Notes: generated by a model not told the origin, from the sequence alone. DNA of 64,000 nucleotides from Aphrocallistes beatrix (GCA_963281255.1 OY725496.1:2356001-2420000), one strand, 5' to 3'. Positions 1 through 10,645 are shown, numbered from the stretch's first letter. Translations and numbers: made by a program.

Positions 1-38
1 CCCAAATACACAGTGAGCCTATTAAGCGGAGTCGACTG
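1..38. mobile_element. Right end of a pogo-type MITE (left part outside window)
   Basis: The end GGAGTCGACTG followed by TA matches, as its reverse complement, the terminus CAGTCGACTCTCG of the complete MITE at 45417-45909. Only the last bases lie in the window, so its size is unknown. Confidence 0.5.
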
Positions 39-150
39 TATGATAAATTATCTAAAGTTCGAACACCTTAGATGTGGAAATTGTTATTGCTTAATTGGAT
101 GTAATCTGTGGTTATCAATATATTTATTATCACCTATATATTATCATATA

Positions 151-922
151 CAAGGTGGCTTTTAAGTTCTGTCCCAAGCTTTATTAGGTATAAAATTTCT
201 TAAACTCAAACAAACTTAGTTATTATAGTCTTTAGATATTGTAATTCAAATATTCTCAATGATTTTATAAGATTTTTCGAGTCTAAGAACTCGAACTGTG
301 TTTTGTATGGTGAGTTTTGTGAAAAAAATATGTGTCCTGGCTCGCAGCGAAAATCGAGAATCCAGACCACTACTTCTGTAAAAAATGTCTCTAAAATCGA
401 TGTTCCATGACGATTTAGAACCAGATTCCTTTCATTCACCATTGAAATATTTCACAAATCCATTGCATTCATTATCAGAAACGAGATAAAGTTATTATTT
501 CACGACTTCAAATTAGGTACATTTTGCAAAATCACCCAAAATGGCACTTTTTTTCACATCACCAAAAAATCTGATCCGAAAGGTTCTCAATATATACTGA
601 TCTAAACATTCTATATTTCTACAAATTTATAGTGTTCGAGGAAAATGTGTGAGCTAATTTTTCCTAGGATTTGAAGACTCTGGGAAGATAACTTGAAAAG
701 CAGTGGGCCCTGATTCACTATTTTCGCTGCGTGCCAGGACACATTTTTTGTTCTCAAAACTCACCATACAAAACATATTTCTAAGTCATAGAATCGAAAA
801 ATCTTTTAAAGTCATTGAAATTATTCGAATTACAATATCTAAAGACCATAATAACTAAGATTGTTTGAGTTTAAGAAATTTATACCTAATAAAGCTTGGG
901 ACAGAACTTACTAGCCACCCTG
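151..922. mobile_element. Long-TIR MITE (Tc1/mariner type, TA target)
   Basis: Inverted arms of about 200 bp (151-356 and 718-922) match at roughly 90 percent. The left arm begins CAAGGTGGCTTTTAAGTTCT and the right arm ends AAGCTTGGGACAGAACTTAC...CCACCCTG. TA flanks both ends (149-150, 923-924). No transposase is present; a 78-aa frame in the left arm is a shadow. Related single arms lie at 47496-47685, 49530-49695 and 53996-54195. Confidence 0.88.
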
Positions 923-924
923 TA

Positions 925-1589
925 AACTCAAGGAGGTTTGAGTTTTGGATCGATTTTAAGAATGTGACTAAAATACTAAATAATTGCATAACTATCTTCT
1001 GTGAAGTCTAATTGTATTACCCCTTATTTGGAAGTAGCTTATTGCCTATTCAAATACGATCAAATTTGAAAGCCTAGTCATTCTAGTTTGCAGGATGTCG
1101 TGCAAACTGACCAAAATAATTTACTTTAGCAACTCAAGAACGTAACCTCATTTAATTGAAAATTCTAAATTTTTTAAATATACACGTATAGTACTAATCA
1201 TGGTTCTGCATAAATAATATCATACATTAATAACAGCTTAGAAAAACGATAAAATCGTCTTTAAAATACCTGCTCCAATGATATGATTACTAATCGAAAT
1301 TTCTACAACGGATATATGTATCTTGATGTCATGCTTATATAGGAAGTAATACATTCTTAAGGGCTATTCTGCATGGTTAATGATTTTATGCTAATCGTGT
1401 TTTAATCCTTTCGGGTATAAATGCATCCTTGGTAATGTTACTGCAAAACCTTTGGTTGAGTCGATTATGGTTAACCAATTAATTTAATGTTTGTTTTCTT
1501 AGTATTTAAAATGGTTATGTCAATATGAATTTGATTAATTTAACTTTTGATTAGGAATTTAACTATAAATTTTACATATCGTTTTGCAG
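925..1589. other. AT-rich stretch, probably the intron before the terminal exon
   Basis: No repeat ends, domains or long frames were recognised. The stretch ends in a pyrimidine-rich tract and TTTTGCAG at 1582-1589, a good 3' splice site, so at least its right part is probably intron. I cannot place the donor site or an upstream exon. Confidence 0.35.
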
Positions 1590-2732
1590 GTTTATTTACT
1601 CACAAAGATCTCTCCTTCAGAGCAAATCTACTTCTATAATAATCGTTATTTTCACTCAAGTCTTGGTGAAGAGTTTCCTGATTCTAACGAATCTAGACCC
1701 TTTTATCTAGTTAATCTTAGTAATGATTCTAAAGAAGAATCTTTTGTTCTCCCTCCAGAATTGATATATTCCAAAGATTCATTATCTTTAGAAAAAGATT
1801 ATCATTCTACAAAATCTGCTCTATCATATGTTTATTTTTTAAAGAGAAAGTGTAAATACGCCCACGACTCCACATTACTAATTGACCAAATAGCTTCTTT
1901 ACTTGTGTCGACAATAAATGGAGAATTTGCAAAATTTGATAATGTTAATGTTTTAGTTACTCAACTGTTTTCTAAACAATTAGTATTTAATAATATTTGC
2001 GATTATATACGTCAAACTTTTTCAATGTATTCTGATGCTCCAACTGAAGAGTGTAGGCGACTATTTATTGATATACAGAACAGTCGAAATGAAATTGATT
2101 CTATTTCAAGATGCATTGCTGAAAATATTGAGAAGTTTAAGTCACGTTTTTCCAATAAAACTAAATTTTGTTTATCCTCATTCACTATACCGCCATCATT
2201 ATCATTTTATACAGTTGCAGAAAAACAGTTTGAATTGCAGATCAAAAAGTTAACTGAAGCCCAAAATTGTTTTGTGAAAGATTACAAGCACAATAATATT
2301 ATACATCCTCTAGAAAAAGCTAATCACAACTTTTACAAGGAAGATGCATATAATACAATTTCTCAAGCAAAAAAATTGATTCAGAAAGTTAAGCAAAATC
2401 AAACTAATTATAACATTCAATTTTTGAATTGGTTTGAATGTCAAATTCAACCAACTCTTATTATTTTTTCAGACCTCAAAAATATGATTGATGAAATAGA
2501 GGGTATGTGTACAGATCTGTCTAAGCTGATAGAAACTACCCAGAGTTCCCTATTTGAGAGATCTTTAAATCATCTATTTTTGTTATTCCAAAGTATAAAG
2601 CTAAAGTCTACAGATGCAGCTCATGGATCGCATGATTTATCATTCTGGAGCCAATTTGTTCAATTGGCTGGCCCCTCTTTGTTATCAATTGAAAATCTAA
2701 CCCATTCATTGCCTGAATTCCACAATATTTGA
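1590..2732 (+). CDS. Terminal exon of an unidentified coiled-coil-like host protein
   Basis: An open frame of about 380 codons follows a consensus acceptor (pyrimidine tract then TTTTGCAG) and ends in TGA at 2730-2732. No ATG opens the frame: its first in-frame start-like codon is TTG inside the acceptor, so this reads as a last exon in phase 0 starting with GTT, with upstream exons unseen. The product is Leu/Ser/Asn/Lys rich with long polar helical stretches (about residues 150-350, counted from the exon start) and has no signal peptide or membrane segment. The C-terminus ends HSLPEFHNI. I do not recognise a family with confidence. A faint resemblance to the helical C-terminal half of augmin subunit HAUS3 is too weak to use as a name. 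It is the longest uninterrupted non-transposon frame in the window, which argues for a living host gene. Confidence 0.7.
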   Translation, partial: VYLLTKISPSEQIYFYNNRYFHSSLGEEFPDSNESRPFYLVNLSNDSKEESFVLPPELIYSKDSLSLEKDYHSTKSALSYVYFLKRKCKYAHDSTLLIDQIASLLVSTINGEFAKFDNVNVLVTQLFSKQLVFNNICDYIRQTFSMYSDAPTEECRRLFIDIQNSRNEIDSISRCIAENIEKFKSRFSNKTKFCLSSFTIPPSLSFYTVAEKQFELQIKKLTEAQNCFVKDYKHNNIIHPLEKANHNFYKEDAYNTISQAKKLIQKVKQNQTNYNIQFLNWFECQIQPTLIIFSDLKNMIDEIEGMCTDLSKLIETTQSSLFERSLNHLFLLFQSIKLKSTDAAHGSHDLSFWSQFVQLAGPSLLSIENLTHSLPEFHNI

Positions 2733-2884
2733 TTTTTTGTTTTAAATGTAGTACTCACATTTGCATGCTAATATTATTTTCTCGCTTATATGTTATATAT
2801 ATAATATGTATACTGTATAGGATAATTTTAATTGTTTATTCATTGATTGCTAACAGCTTGTTAATTTTACCAATTTATTAGTTA

Positions 2885-3366
2885 ACAAGCGCGCTTCGCT
2901 TGCTTGCGCTGCGCGGCTTGCGGACACTTTGTGTCCGCCGGAGGCTCCCTTCGGTCGCCTGGGGTCACATTGGTTAATCATAAGGGAGATAGCATCTCTA
3001 AATATGTCTATCTTAGTGTTAAAATCGACATCACTCGAAAAATCACCAAATTTGAAAATTTTGATGAGTAATGATGACGTCATAACAAAGTGATGAGTCA
3101 TCATTTTTTGATTATAGTTGTATAATGTGTGAGATATGTTAGTATACATATTCTATTAAAATTTCAGCCTTCTATCTCCTATAATGGCTGAGTTATGCTC
3201 GAATAACTCTGTTGCTTAACTTTTAAAAATGTGACAATGACGTCATAATTCCATGGTGAGCCGACATTTTGCTCTGAGCTCAGAACTCAGAAGCCATAGC
3301 CAAAAGACTCCCACATGCCAAAAATTAGCTTTCTAGGACCGGCAGTTTCTTCAATCAATTCGTTAC

Positions 3367-3416
<50 letters not shown>

Positions 3417-3440
3417 TAATCGAGTTTTAATAGTAAGGAT
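2885..3440 (+). repeat. GCH repeat copy with right outer terminal repeat
   Basis: This copy starts with the GC-rich head (CAAGCGCGCTTCGCTTGC), contains the perfect stem GCGGACAC-TTTG-TGTCCGC, and then AT-rich unique-looking DNA. It ends TTCAATCAATTCGTTACAG, (TA)n, then an outer repeat that is the reverse complement of TCCTTACTATTAAAACTCG. The left outer repeat is missing. Frames inside it are shadows seen in many copies. Confidence 0.85.
3369..3412. repeat. (TA)n microsatellite
   Basis: About 21 uninterrupted AT units lie between the GTTACAG end of the GCH copy and its outer terminal repeat. The same arrangement recurs in other copies, so the microsatellite is part of the element. Confidence 0.95.
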
Positions 3441-3465
3441 TATCCTGATTTAGTTAATGTTAATA

Positions 3466-3648
3466 CAGTCAGGGTCGCTTTGTATGAACCCGATTGATAG
3501 GAACATTCGTTTATTATGAACTAACCTCTAGGTCTCAATTTCATTTTTAGATAGGATTTGTACTGAATCAAGTTCGCTTAATAAGAAGTATCTCTATTAT
3601 GAACATAATTTTGATCCTCTGTAGGTTCACAATAAGCGACCCTGACTG
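3466..3648. mobile_element. Small TA-target MITE, 183 bp
   Basis: Inverted ends CAGTCAGGGTCGCTT and AAGCGACCCTGACTG are flanked by TA at 3464-3465 and 3649-3650. The inner parts of the arms also pair (TATGAACC near the left end, GGTTCACAA near the right). It has no coding capacity. The ends look like pogo or Tc1/mariner type. Confidence 0.88.
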
Positions 3649-3650
3649 TA

Positions 3651-4267
3651 ATATACTTACTAAGGAAGACGTTCTTGTAAAAATTCCCCATATATGTTTT
3701 AATTTAAGAAGCTAAGATCTCGTTTTAAATGTTGAAGCAGTTCTAAAAATTTTTCATCATCAGATTAAGAAAAGCAACTGAGTTCAGAATTCAAAAATCC
3801 CACATTTGGACGAAAATGTTTTTGGAATTTTCAATTCGGTACCAAAAAGGTTCAAAAGACACCTTTGGAGGTTTTAATCCTAATATAATAAAATTGTTTA
3901 AAACGTTATGGAATTTTACAAAATTCGTGATCTCAAATCCTTCAACCATAGCCTACTTAATACAAGCCCTTGTATCAAGTATTTCATGCTTCAATCTTTT
4001 CATAGCTTAAAAAGTATTGAATGTTTTGAAAATCCCACTCTCCATCTCTCGTCGGATTTTCCTTAAATCTTCCCCTTTTTTGTCTAAATCGGTAATGCGG
4101 AAATGGTTTGACTTTTCGATAAAGGAAATAGTTCGAATTGCAGATTTAGGAAATACGTAGGGTAGTTCGACTTTTTATCATTAGGATTAATGGTGGTTTT
4201 CATGTGAACTATTTCCTTTTTTGCAAAGTCGAACTATTTCAGATTTTTGTGCGAACTATTTTAACTA
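3651..4267. other. No recognisable feature
   Basis: AT-rich DNA. A 64-codon frame at 3816-4010 shows no family features and no splice or start context. No inverted ends were found. Confidence 0.4.
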
Positions 4268-4269
4268 TA

Positions 4270-4748
4270 CACTGAGCGGACAAAAGTATTTCAACACTTG
4301 ATTCTTTCGCATACAAATAATACTAAATCGGAGTATTTCATGAAGGGCAATATGTTCAAATTCAAAGAGATACTAAAAATCTGATTTCAGATTCGAAATC
4401 TACACATTCGAATTAGTCATAGTTGAACATAACCAATAAATTACCCAATTCAATGAACAATCTTATCAGCCTGAGCCACCATAGGTAATTCATTGCCATC
4501 ATGTATAGTGGTCAAAATGGGTGTATGTGGCATAAGGTGGCACTGATTGATAATTATAAAAAGTTAGGAATGAATGATTAATTGGAAAAATTAACCTGTG
4601 ACTAATTTGAATGCGTATTATTCGAATCTGGAATCCGATTAGCTGTATCCCATACCGTTTAGAAGTAATCCTCTTCATAAATAGACCCATTTTAGTATTA
4701 TTTGTATGGGAAAGAATCAAGTGTTGAAATACTTTTGTCCGCTTAGTG
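4270..4748. mobile_element. Tc1-type MITE, 479 bp
   Basis: Terminal inverted repeats of about 58 bp begin CACTGAGCGGACAAAAGTAT on the left and CACTAAGCGGACAAAAGTAT (reverse complement) on the right, with TA flanks. A second inverted motif inside (4383-4420 against 4610-4643), rich in ATTCGAAT-type sequence, is shared with the MITEs at 8767 and 54203. No transposase. Confidence 0.92.
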
Positions 4749-4750
4749 TA

Positions 4751-5327
4751 CTTTAAATCATCTTAACCCTCTAGAACACAATTCACTATACTTTTATACG
4801 TCATCTTGACGATGATGATACGTCTTTTTAACATTATTTTTAAAGAAATTGTCAATATTTGCGTCATGATGTTTCCAAGGATTTGTAATTGTGAATATTG
4901 TAAAAGATTCACTAGAACACCTTTGAACCAATCGGGAATTTTGTGGAAAAAGTGCCCTGAAGCGGCCTTTATTGCTTTTTGAGACCGACCTGCTAGTCTA
5001 AACTATTTTCGTCCAAATGTAAGATATTTGCTTTTTTTAATCCAACTGTTCTTATTTAATCAAGTTTGCTATGCTATTATTTTTGTGTGACAAAATAATT
5101 TTTCTAAAGTTGGATTTTATATTCATCGCAAAAGATTAGAAAAGGGTTGGTAAAGAGTTTACTATAAGCTTGGAACTTAACCTTCATCAGATTTATATTT
5201 ATGATGAATCAAATATAATTTTCTTCCTATATTCGCTAAGCTCATCTGAATTCTGTTTCTTCTTCTCTTCAGTCCATATGAGACATTTGCTGTACACGCG
5301 TTCATAGAAGACATAGTAAATACTTTA

Positions 5328-5329
<2 letters not shown>
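4751..5329. other. No recognisable feature
   Basis: AT-rich DNA without a credible frame, inverted ends, or similarity to the other repeats in this window. Confidence 0.4.

Positions 5330-5399
<70 letters not shown>
5330..5399. repeat. (TA)n microsatellite
   Basis: About 34 uninterrupted AT units. No GCH end sits next to it, unlike most other (TA)n tracts here. Confidence 0.95.
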
Positions 5400-5400
<1 letters not shown>

Positions 5401-5797
5401 CTCAATTGCAGCAGCATACATAGCCTGATTCAAGTAGTGGCCTCTTTGATGCCAAGCAGAATCAGAACTTACAGTACAATTCTTTCAGTCATGAGATATT
5501 TGACGTATCGGCTGTGCCGCGTGTAAGTTTAGCTGACATAGACATAGGTTGTTGAGATTGTACGAGATTAAGAAATTCCAACTGACAGGTGTAGTGTCTG
5601 CTAATAAAGCCCTCACGTCACTGCCGACTTTTTCTTGAGAGCATTTGGAGGAAATTTACTGCTCCCTGAGTTGCATGCCAAGCAGAGAAGTTAGGAATTC
5701 GGCTATCACAAGATGGCAATAGCTACACTTTAATAATTAATATAAATGTAAGCAATATATTGATATAGATTTAGTGGCTTGTACATTTTTGTTTCAG
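5400..5797. other. Unassigned sequence ending in a splice-acceptor-like tract
   Basis: Mixed-composition DNA. Both strands give short broken frames that I could not assign. It ends in TTTTTGTTTCAG at 5786-5797, a plausible 3' splice site for the exon-like segment that follows. Confidence 0.35.
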
Positions 5798-6058
5798 TGG
5801 TTTGAAAGAAGAATTTCTTTTCAATCCTTCCCCTTTACGAAACCTCCCAACGTTGAATTTTAAAAAATCTCCTTTCGTGGAGTTATCTGAATCTTCGGAT
5901 GTCTGTGAAGAAAAGGCAAATTGTGAAAAAGTAGATCTGAGCTCAGTAGGAGGTTGGAGCAGAGATTAAATCAATTTGGTGAAGTTTCTCATTTAGAAGA
6001 AGACATTTCTTGTTCTGAAGAGGACATTGTATTTGCATTTGTCTATGATTATCAATAA
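5798..6058 (+). pseudogene. Exon-like segment, copy 1 of a duplicated unknown sequence
   Basis: After an acceptor-like tract, the sequence reads in pieces as FLFNPSPLRNLPTLNFKKSP, then LSESSDVCEEKANCEKVDLS, then an acidic tail SCSEEDIVFAFVYDYQ and a stop at 6056-6058. At least one frame change is needed to read through it. A second diverged copy lies at 10085-10640. I do not recognise the protein. The shared coding-like blocks and the splice-like start suggest a duplicated last exon of a host gene or of a transposon gene. Confidence 0.45.
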
Positions 6059-6118
6059 GTTCATTATTTTTCCCTATTTATAGAACTATATTTCCTAAAA
6101 GACATCTGATTTTCATAA

Positions 6119-6662
6119 GGATACCGCCCTCGAAAAACTTTGCCTGACGTAAAGGAAATCCGCAAAATGTTTTATTGTTAATTCCATTGTATTACTGAGT
6201 GGTCTACCATCTAATCGTACTGTTGGACGGTATTAATCTTGATTTTGTTAACCTGCTAAAGTTTTAGCGCTACTAAAATTGAAAATTTATTTGTGGTTTT
6301 TCGAGGCATTCAACAATAAGTTTCTTACTTATTTGATGTTTTTTTAATGATATGGACCTCAAAATTGTGTTGGCCCGTTTGGAGATTATATAACACAAAT
6401 ATTTGAAAGAAAGGTTAATATAATAGAATCAAAATAGCTCTACAAGTGAGTTAATGTCTAAAATGCTCGGGAAACAGCAAATGTGATATCAGCTATTTAC
6501 CGACAATTGTATCAGAAATAAAATTCTGATCATTTTTTTAAAAAAATTCTAGATCCGACCATTTGTTCGTAATTTATCGCATATTATATGTAAATTCGGG
6601 CATCATACCTCTCTATGGTCACGAAAGAGGCCGATGTCATATGTTAAAAACTATTGAAGATA
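6119..6662 (-). mobile_element. TTAA-1 fragment (terminus plus about 540 bp)
   Basis: It begins GGATACCGCCCTCGAAAAAC and follows the same sequence as 12103-12668, including GAATAAAATTCTGATC-type motifs, up to ATATATAATATA. It stops where the GCH copy at 6671 begins, so the remainder was lost or displaced at that junction. Confidence 0.85.
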
Positions 6663-6670
6663 TATAATAT

Positions 6671-7654
6671 ACAAGCGTGCTTCGCTTGTTTGCGCTCCGC
6701 GGCATGCGGACAATTCGTATCCGCAGAGTTGCCCTGCGGGCGCCTGAAGTTACTCAATCTAACCTATTTGGAATTTTTTTATTTTATATAAATATTGTCA
6801 AAAAAGTTAACGAATAATTTCTCATATAGATCCGAAAATATTATATTTGAAATCTACACCCCTGAAAACCCCATGTCAACCGTTGAAAGCAAGTTTCAAG
6901 CATATTTTTGAGATTTGTTTACTTCATGTATCTAATGTAAACAAAAGTAAACAAATAATTTATCATATAGATCTGAAAATATGATATTCGAAATCTATAC
7001 CCCTAAAAACCCCATGTTGCCCGTTGGAAGCTAGTTTCTAGCATATTTTTGAGATTTGTTTACTTTATATATCTAATGTAAACAAATTAATTATCAAACT
7101 TACTCGAAAATATTATATTTGAAATCTACACCCCTGAAAACCCCATGTCAACCGTTGAAAGCAAGTTTCTAGCATATTTTTGAGATTTGTTTACTTCATG
7201 TATCTATTGCAAACAAAAGTAAACAAATAATTTATCATATAGATCTGAAAATATGATATTCGAAATCTATACCCCTAAAAACCCCATGTTGCCCGTTGGA
7301 AGCTAGTTTCTAGCATTATTTTCAAAATTCATCAAATGGTGTGAATATATGCAGATAATCTTTTTTATTGCCATACACTATAATATATTTAAGATATCAA
7401 ACATAAGTTGTAGCTTTGAAGTATTAATAACAATGACGATCTATTGTAGTGCCGTACAATGGTTTCTATTGTGATAGTGTAGTCATTTAAAAATTGTTTT
7501 CCATTTTTTTACAGATGTGTGAAAATTTCGCATAGATCTTAGAACTTAATCGTAGTCATATCATTTGACACCTACATGCCAATTTTCACATCTCTATGAC
7601 TTCCCAATTCTTCAATCAATTCGGGCAAACACAAAAAAAAAATCCTAGCATTTT
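6671..7654 (+). repeat. GCH long variant with internal tandem repeats
   Basis: The head begins ACAAGCGTGCTTCGCTTG, and both head hairpins are kept with changed bases (GCGGACAATTCGTATCCGC; GCCCTGCGGGC). From about 6840 to 7320 there are four imperfect units of about 125 bp, each with a block like ACCCCTGAAAACCCCATG and a block like ATTTGTTTACTTCATGTATC. It ends CTTCAATCAATTCGGGCAAA, an A-run and TCCTAGCATTTTA. An inverted relative occupies 16497-17698. Confidence 0.85.
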
Positions 7655-7692
7655 AATATATAAGATTATAACCTTAAATGTTAGGATATATA

Positions 7693-7939
7693 CACTACCT
7701 GGCCAAAAGTATTGGAACACATTCTAATGTGTGCCACTTTTTCCAAAGTGGCACAACCCATTGAATACAGTATTAAACAAGTGTAAACATTGTGATATCA
7801 ATAGAAACTGTCCCTCCGACCTCTGCCACTAAACTTTTGTTGATTCCCTTCAATGGGCCCGTTTCCCTATCACCTGTGCCACTTATGACAGATGGTGGCA
7901 CACATTAGAATGTGTTTCAATACTTTTGGCCAGGTAGTG
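7693..7939. mobile_element. Tc1-type MITE, 247 bp
   Basis: Inverted ends begin CACTACCTGGCCAAAAGTAT on both sides, with TA at 7691-7692 and 7940-7941. The pairing extends at least to ACATTCTAATGTGTGCCAC on the left against GTGGCACACATTAGAATGTG on the right. Non-coding. Confidence 0.95.
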
Positions 7940-7984
7940 TATATGGTAATATAGTAGAGGTTCTTCAAACATATCTTTCAAAAA

Positions 7985-9518
7985 ATAAATATTTCTTAAG
8001 TCATTGATTTCATTGTAATCCAAATTCTATCGAGAACTTCGAATATATTAGAAAATGGCCAATCTAATCATGGAATATGTGTCCAAATGTCGCTATTAAG
8101 CTAAACTATCAATACAATTATCGTTAATAATGTGTACAGAAAAATTGGGATAATTTTTCATAATTATTTTGGAAGTTCTGGCATTGGACCTCCCAGATTC
8201 GGTCAAAATCCCCCATTTATGGTCCAAAAGGAGATAGCTCTCTATCTCAAATATATGCCCAAATTCTTAGGTCTCAATTCCTAATATACTTTTTAGAAGC
8301 TCTTTATTCCTTTAAAACCGATGGATTATACTTTGTAGTGCTAGAAATAGGAATTATTATTCACAATCATCTCAAAATGACAGGGTTAGGAGCCTCAAGG
8401 AAATTTGTGAATTCTCAGTATACTTCTGCTATTTTCAACAAAATTTGTTTGGAGTATATCTAATTCATCAGTATAAATGCCCATGAATGCTTTTATTTAT
8501 CCTTAATAGCTCATATACATTGTTCTTGACATTATAACTTAAAATCAATTTATCTCTCGGGACTTGAAAATTACAAAATTGACAGTCTTTATGATAAAAA
8601 AAGTCAAAATTGGTATGTAATAGAGGGCTGAAAATTTCAAGAGTGTCCCATATCATTAGGCGATGAACGTTGGACCACTCGATTATCGATATCTTATAAG
8701 TTAGTGATATTATTGCTGATTCACCCAAAAAAACGGACGTTTTTCGGTCCTTTTTTCAGACCTATACACTGCCTGGACTAAAGTATTCGTACACCTCATA
8801 TTTCCCCATACAAATAGTTATAATACTGATTTATTTAGCGAGTCAAGGTATTTAATTGGTAAGAGATAAGCTTAATTTAACTTCAAATTCGAATTCTCCA
8901 TATTCGAATTACTCACTTTTTAATCTTCCAACTTTACACTGGTTACACTGGTAGCAAATGCTGAAAATACTTAATCTTGAAGGAGAGTATTTAAGTTGAA
9001 AACTTATAAAGTGGGTAATTTGAATATGGAGAATTTGAATTTGAAGTCAAATTAATTGTATCTCTCACAAATTAAATATTCTTGAAACGATAAATAAACC
9101 AGTATTATAACTATTTGTATAGGGAGTTATGGGGTGTACGAATACTTTTGTGCAGGCAGGGTATATAATTTACAATATTTGTCATTTTAACTTTCTTTTG
9201 GTCCTATGAAGTGGAAATATGGCAGACTATATATGATTCGATTTTGGAAGCATTTCTTTCCTTGGCATTTCCTAAAATATTTCGAGTGGCCGGGATTCTA
9301 CCATTAAGATGTGCTAGCGAAAAATGAAAAAAACAGACTTTGAGACACTATATCTCAAAATCAGAAATGAGAATGAAAAGCGGGTTAGAATCCGTGAGTA
9401 TTTTTGAAGGGTTTACGTGCCCACTCGCTTATAGTCTACTATTTTCTCACATCTCTTATACCTAGACTTTCATCGTATGCTGTAAGCCTAATCGTATTTT
9501 TTTAAAAGGGCGGTATCC
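7985..9518 (-). mobile_element. TTAA-1 fragment, interrupted by a MITE
   Basis: The sequence follows the right part of the TTAA-1 element as seen at 14640-15985 and ends in GGGCGGTATCC followed by TTAA at 9519-9522. The opposite end is missing. The Tc1-type MITE at 8767-9161 splits it. The 86-aa minus-strand frame at 8468-8728 matches the position of the frame at 15378-15641 in another copy, so it is an element frame, not a host gene. Confidence 0.87.
8767..9161. mobile_element. Tc1-type MITE inserted in TTAA-1, 395 bp
   Basis: Ends CACTGCCTGGACTAAAGTAT and CCCTGCCTGCACAAAAGTAT (reverse complement) are flanked by TA. The terminal pairing runs about 60 bp. An inner inverted motif (8874-8916 against 9014-9054), like TTCGAATTCTCCATATTCGA, is shared with the MITEs at 4270 and 54203. 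The surrounding TTAA-1 sequence continues across it, so it is the younger insertion. Confidence 0.93.
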
Positions 9519-9537
9519 TTAAAATGTCCAATCTTAA

Positions 9538-9790
9538 AGATACCGCCCTCGAAAAACTTTGCCTGTCGTTAAATAACTGCAAAAAATTTTATTGTTAATT
9601 CCGTTGTATTACTGAGTGTTCTACCATCTAATCATACTAGTTGGACCGTATTTATTTTGATTTTTATGAGTTAACCCCCTAAAGTTTAGCGTTATAAAAT
9701 TTGAAAATTTATTGGAGGTTTTTCGGCGCATTCATCGATTAGTTTCTTACTTATTTGATATTTTTTTAATGATTCTCAATCCTTCTCTTC
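9538..9790 (-). mobile_element. TTAA-1 terminal fragment
   Basis: It begins AGATACCGCCCTCGAAAAAC after TTAA at 9534-9537, only 15 bp from the preceding copy, and matches 12103-12350 before similarity is lost. With the preceding fragment it gives a close tail-to-head pair of ends. Confidence 0.8.
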
Positions 9791-10084
9791 AGACAAAAGA
9801 CATTTTCAATTATATACATATATGTTTGGTTACTTATTTTTTTCCTGCAACCTTTATGTTCTAATATGCATATTTAATATTTATTTCAATTGTATCACAT
9901 GACCGCAAACGTCAAATAATAAATCTCTGTCTATATAGAAATACCATTGAGATTTAATATATAAGATGTACACTTGTGACTTTTTGATGGTGAATTAATT
10001 GACTACAAAATGGTTGAGTTTCTTTTTTATGCATTTTGATGTTTTATTTAAGATGAGGGAACTTTATTTGTTTGAATAGTTCAG
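9791..10084. other. No recognisable feature
   Basis: AT-rich DNA with no credible frame or inverted ends. Confidence 0.35.
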
Positions 10085-10640
10085 ATTTCGGCTTTGATGG
10101 TAATCTATTTGTAGGTAATGGTGTGGAAGATGATTTTCTTTTCAATCCTTTCACTTTACGATAACTAAGATTGACTTTTTAAAAATCTCCTTTTGCCTCT
10201 ATGAAGGAAATTTAATGGAGTTAGCTGAATCTTCGGAAGTCTGTAAACGCAATGCAAATTGCGTTGTAAATTTGAGCTCAGTAGGAGCGGTTGGAGCAGA
10301 GATTTCTTCAGTTGGATACAGTTATACCTCCAATAGTGAACACCTCAATATAGTGAACAACTTATTTAGAGCACTATCTATATACATCGATAAAATTAGA
10401 ACCTCTGGTTCATGAACACATCGATATACTGAACAAAATCTCGGGTCCGGTTTCAATATGGAGAGGTTTAACTGTATTAGGAAGTTTAAATCCGCAATAA
10501 TATCCTTTAGTTTCTACATGGGATAAGCCAGAGTCACTTGATTCTATACTCGAAGCAAAGGGAGATGGAATTCTAGCCAAAGGGATATCTGCAATTCTAA
10601 ATATTGGGACAGTTTCTTGTTCAGAATACATTGTATTGTG
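10085..10640 (+). pseudogene. Exon-like segment, copy 2 of a duplicated unknown sequence, split by a MITE
   Basis: Blocks match copy 1 at 5798-6058: GATTTTCTTTTCAATCCTTT, TTAGCTGAATCTTCGGAAGT and GAGCTCAGTAGGAG. Stops and frame changes interrupt it. After the MITE at 10319-10474 the sequence continues as a readable stretch, TWDKPESLDSILEAKGDGIL then AKGISAILNIG, ending near TVSCSEYIV, which corresponds to the SCSEEDIV tail of copy 1. I could not assign the protein. The two copies differ by roughly a fifth of aligned bases, by eye. Confidence 0.5.
10319..10474. mobile_element. Small pogo-type MITE, 156 bp
   Basis: Ends CAGTTATACCTCCAATA and CAGTTAAACCTCTCCATATT (reverse complement), with TA on both sides (10317-10318, 10475-10476). 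It interrupts the exon-like segment. It is non-coding. Confidence 0.8.
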
Positions 10641-10645
10641 TTTAT

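Noticed and set aside
1584-1589. TTG at 1584 as the start of the 382-codon frame
   Set aside because: It lies inside the splice-acceptor tract; an exon beginning at 1590 is a better explanation.
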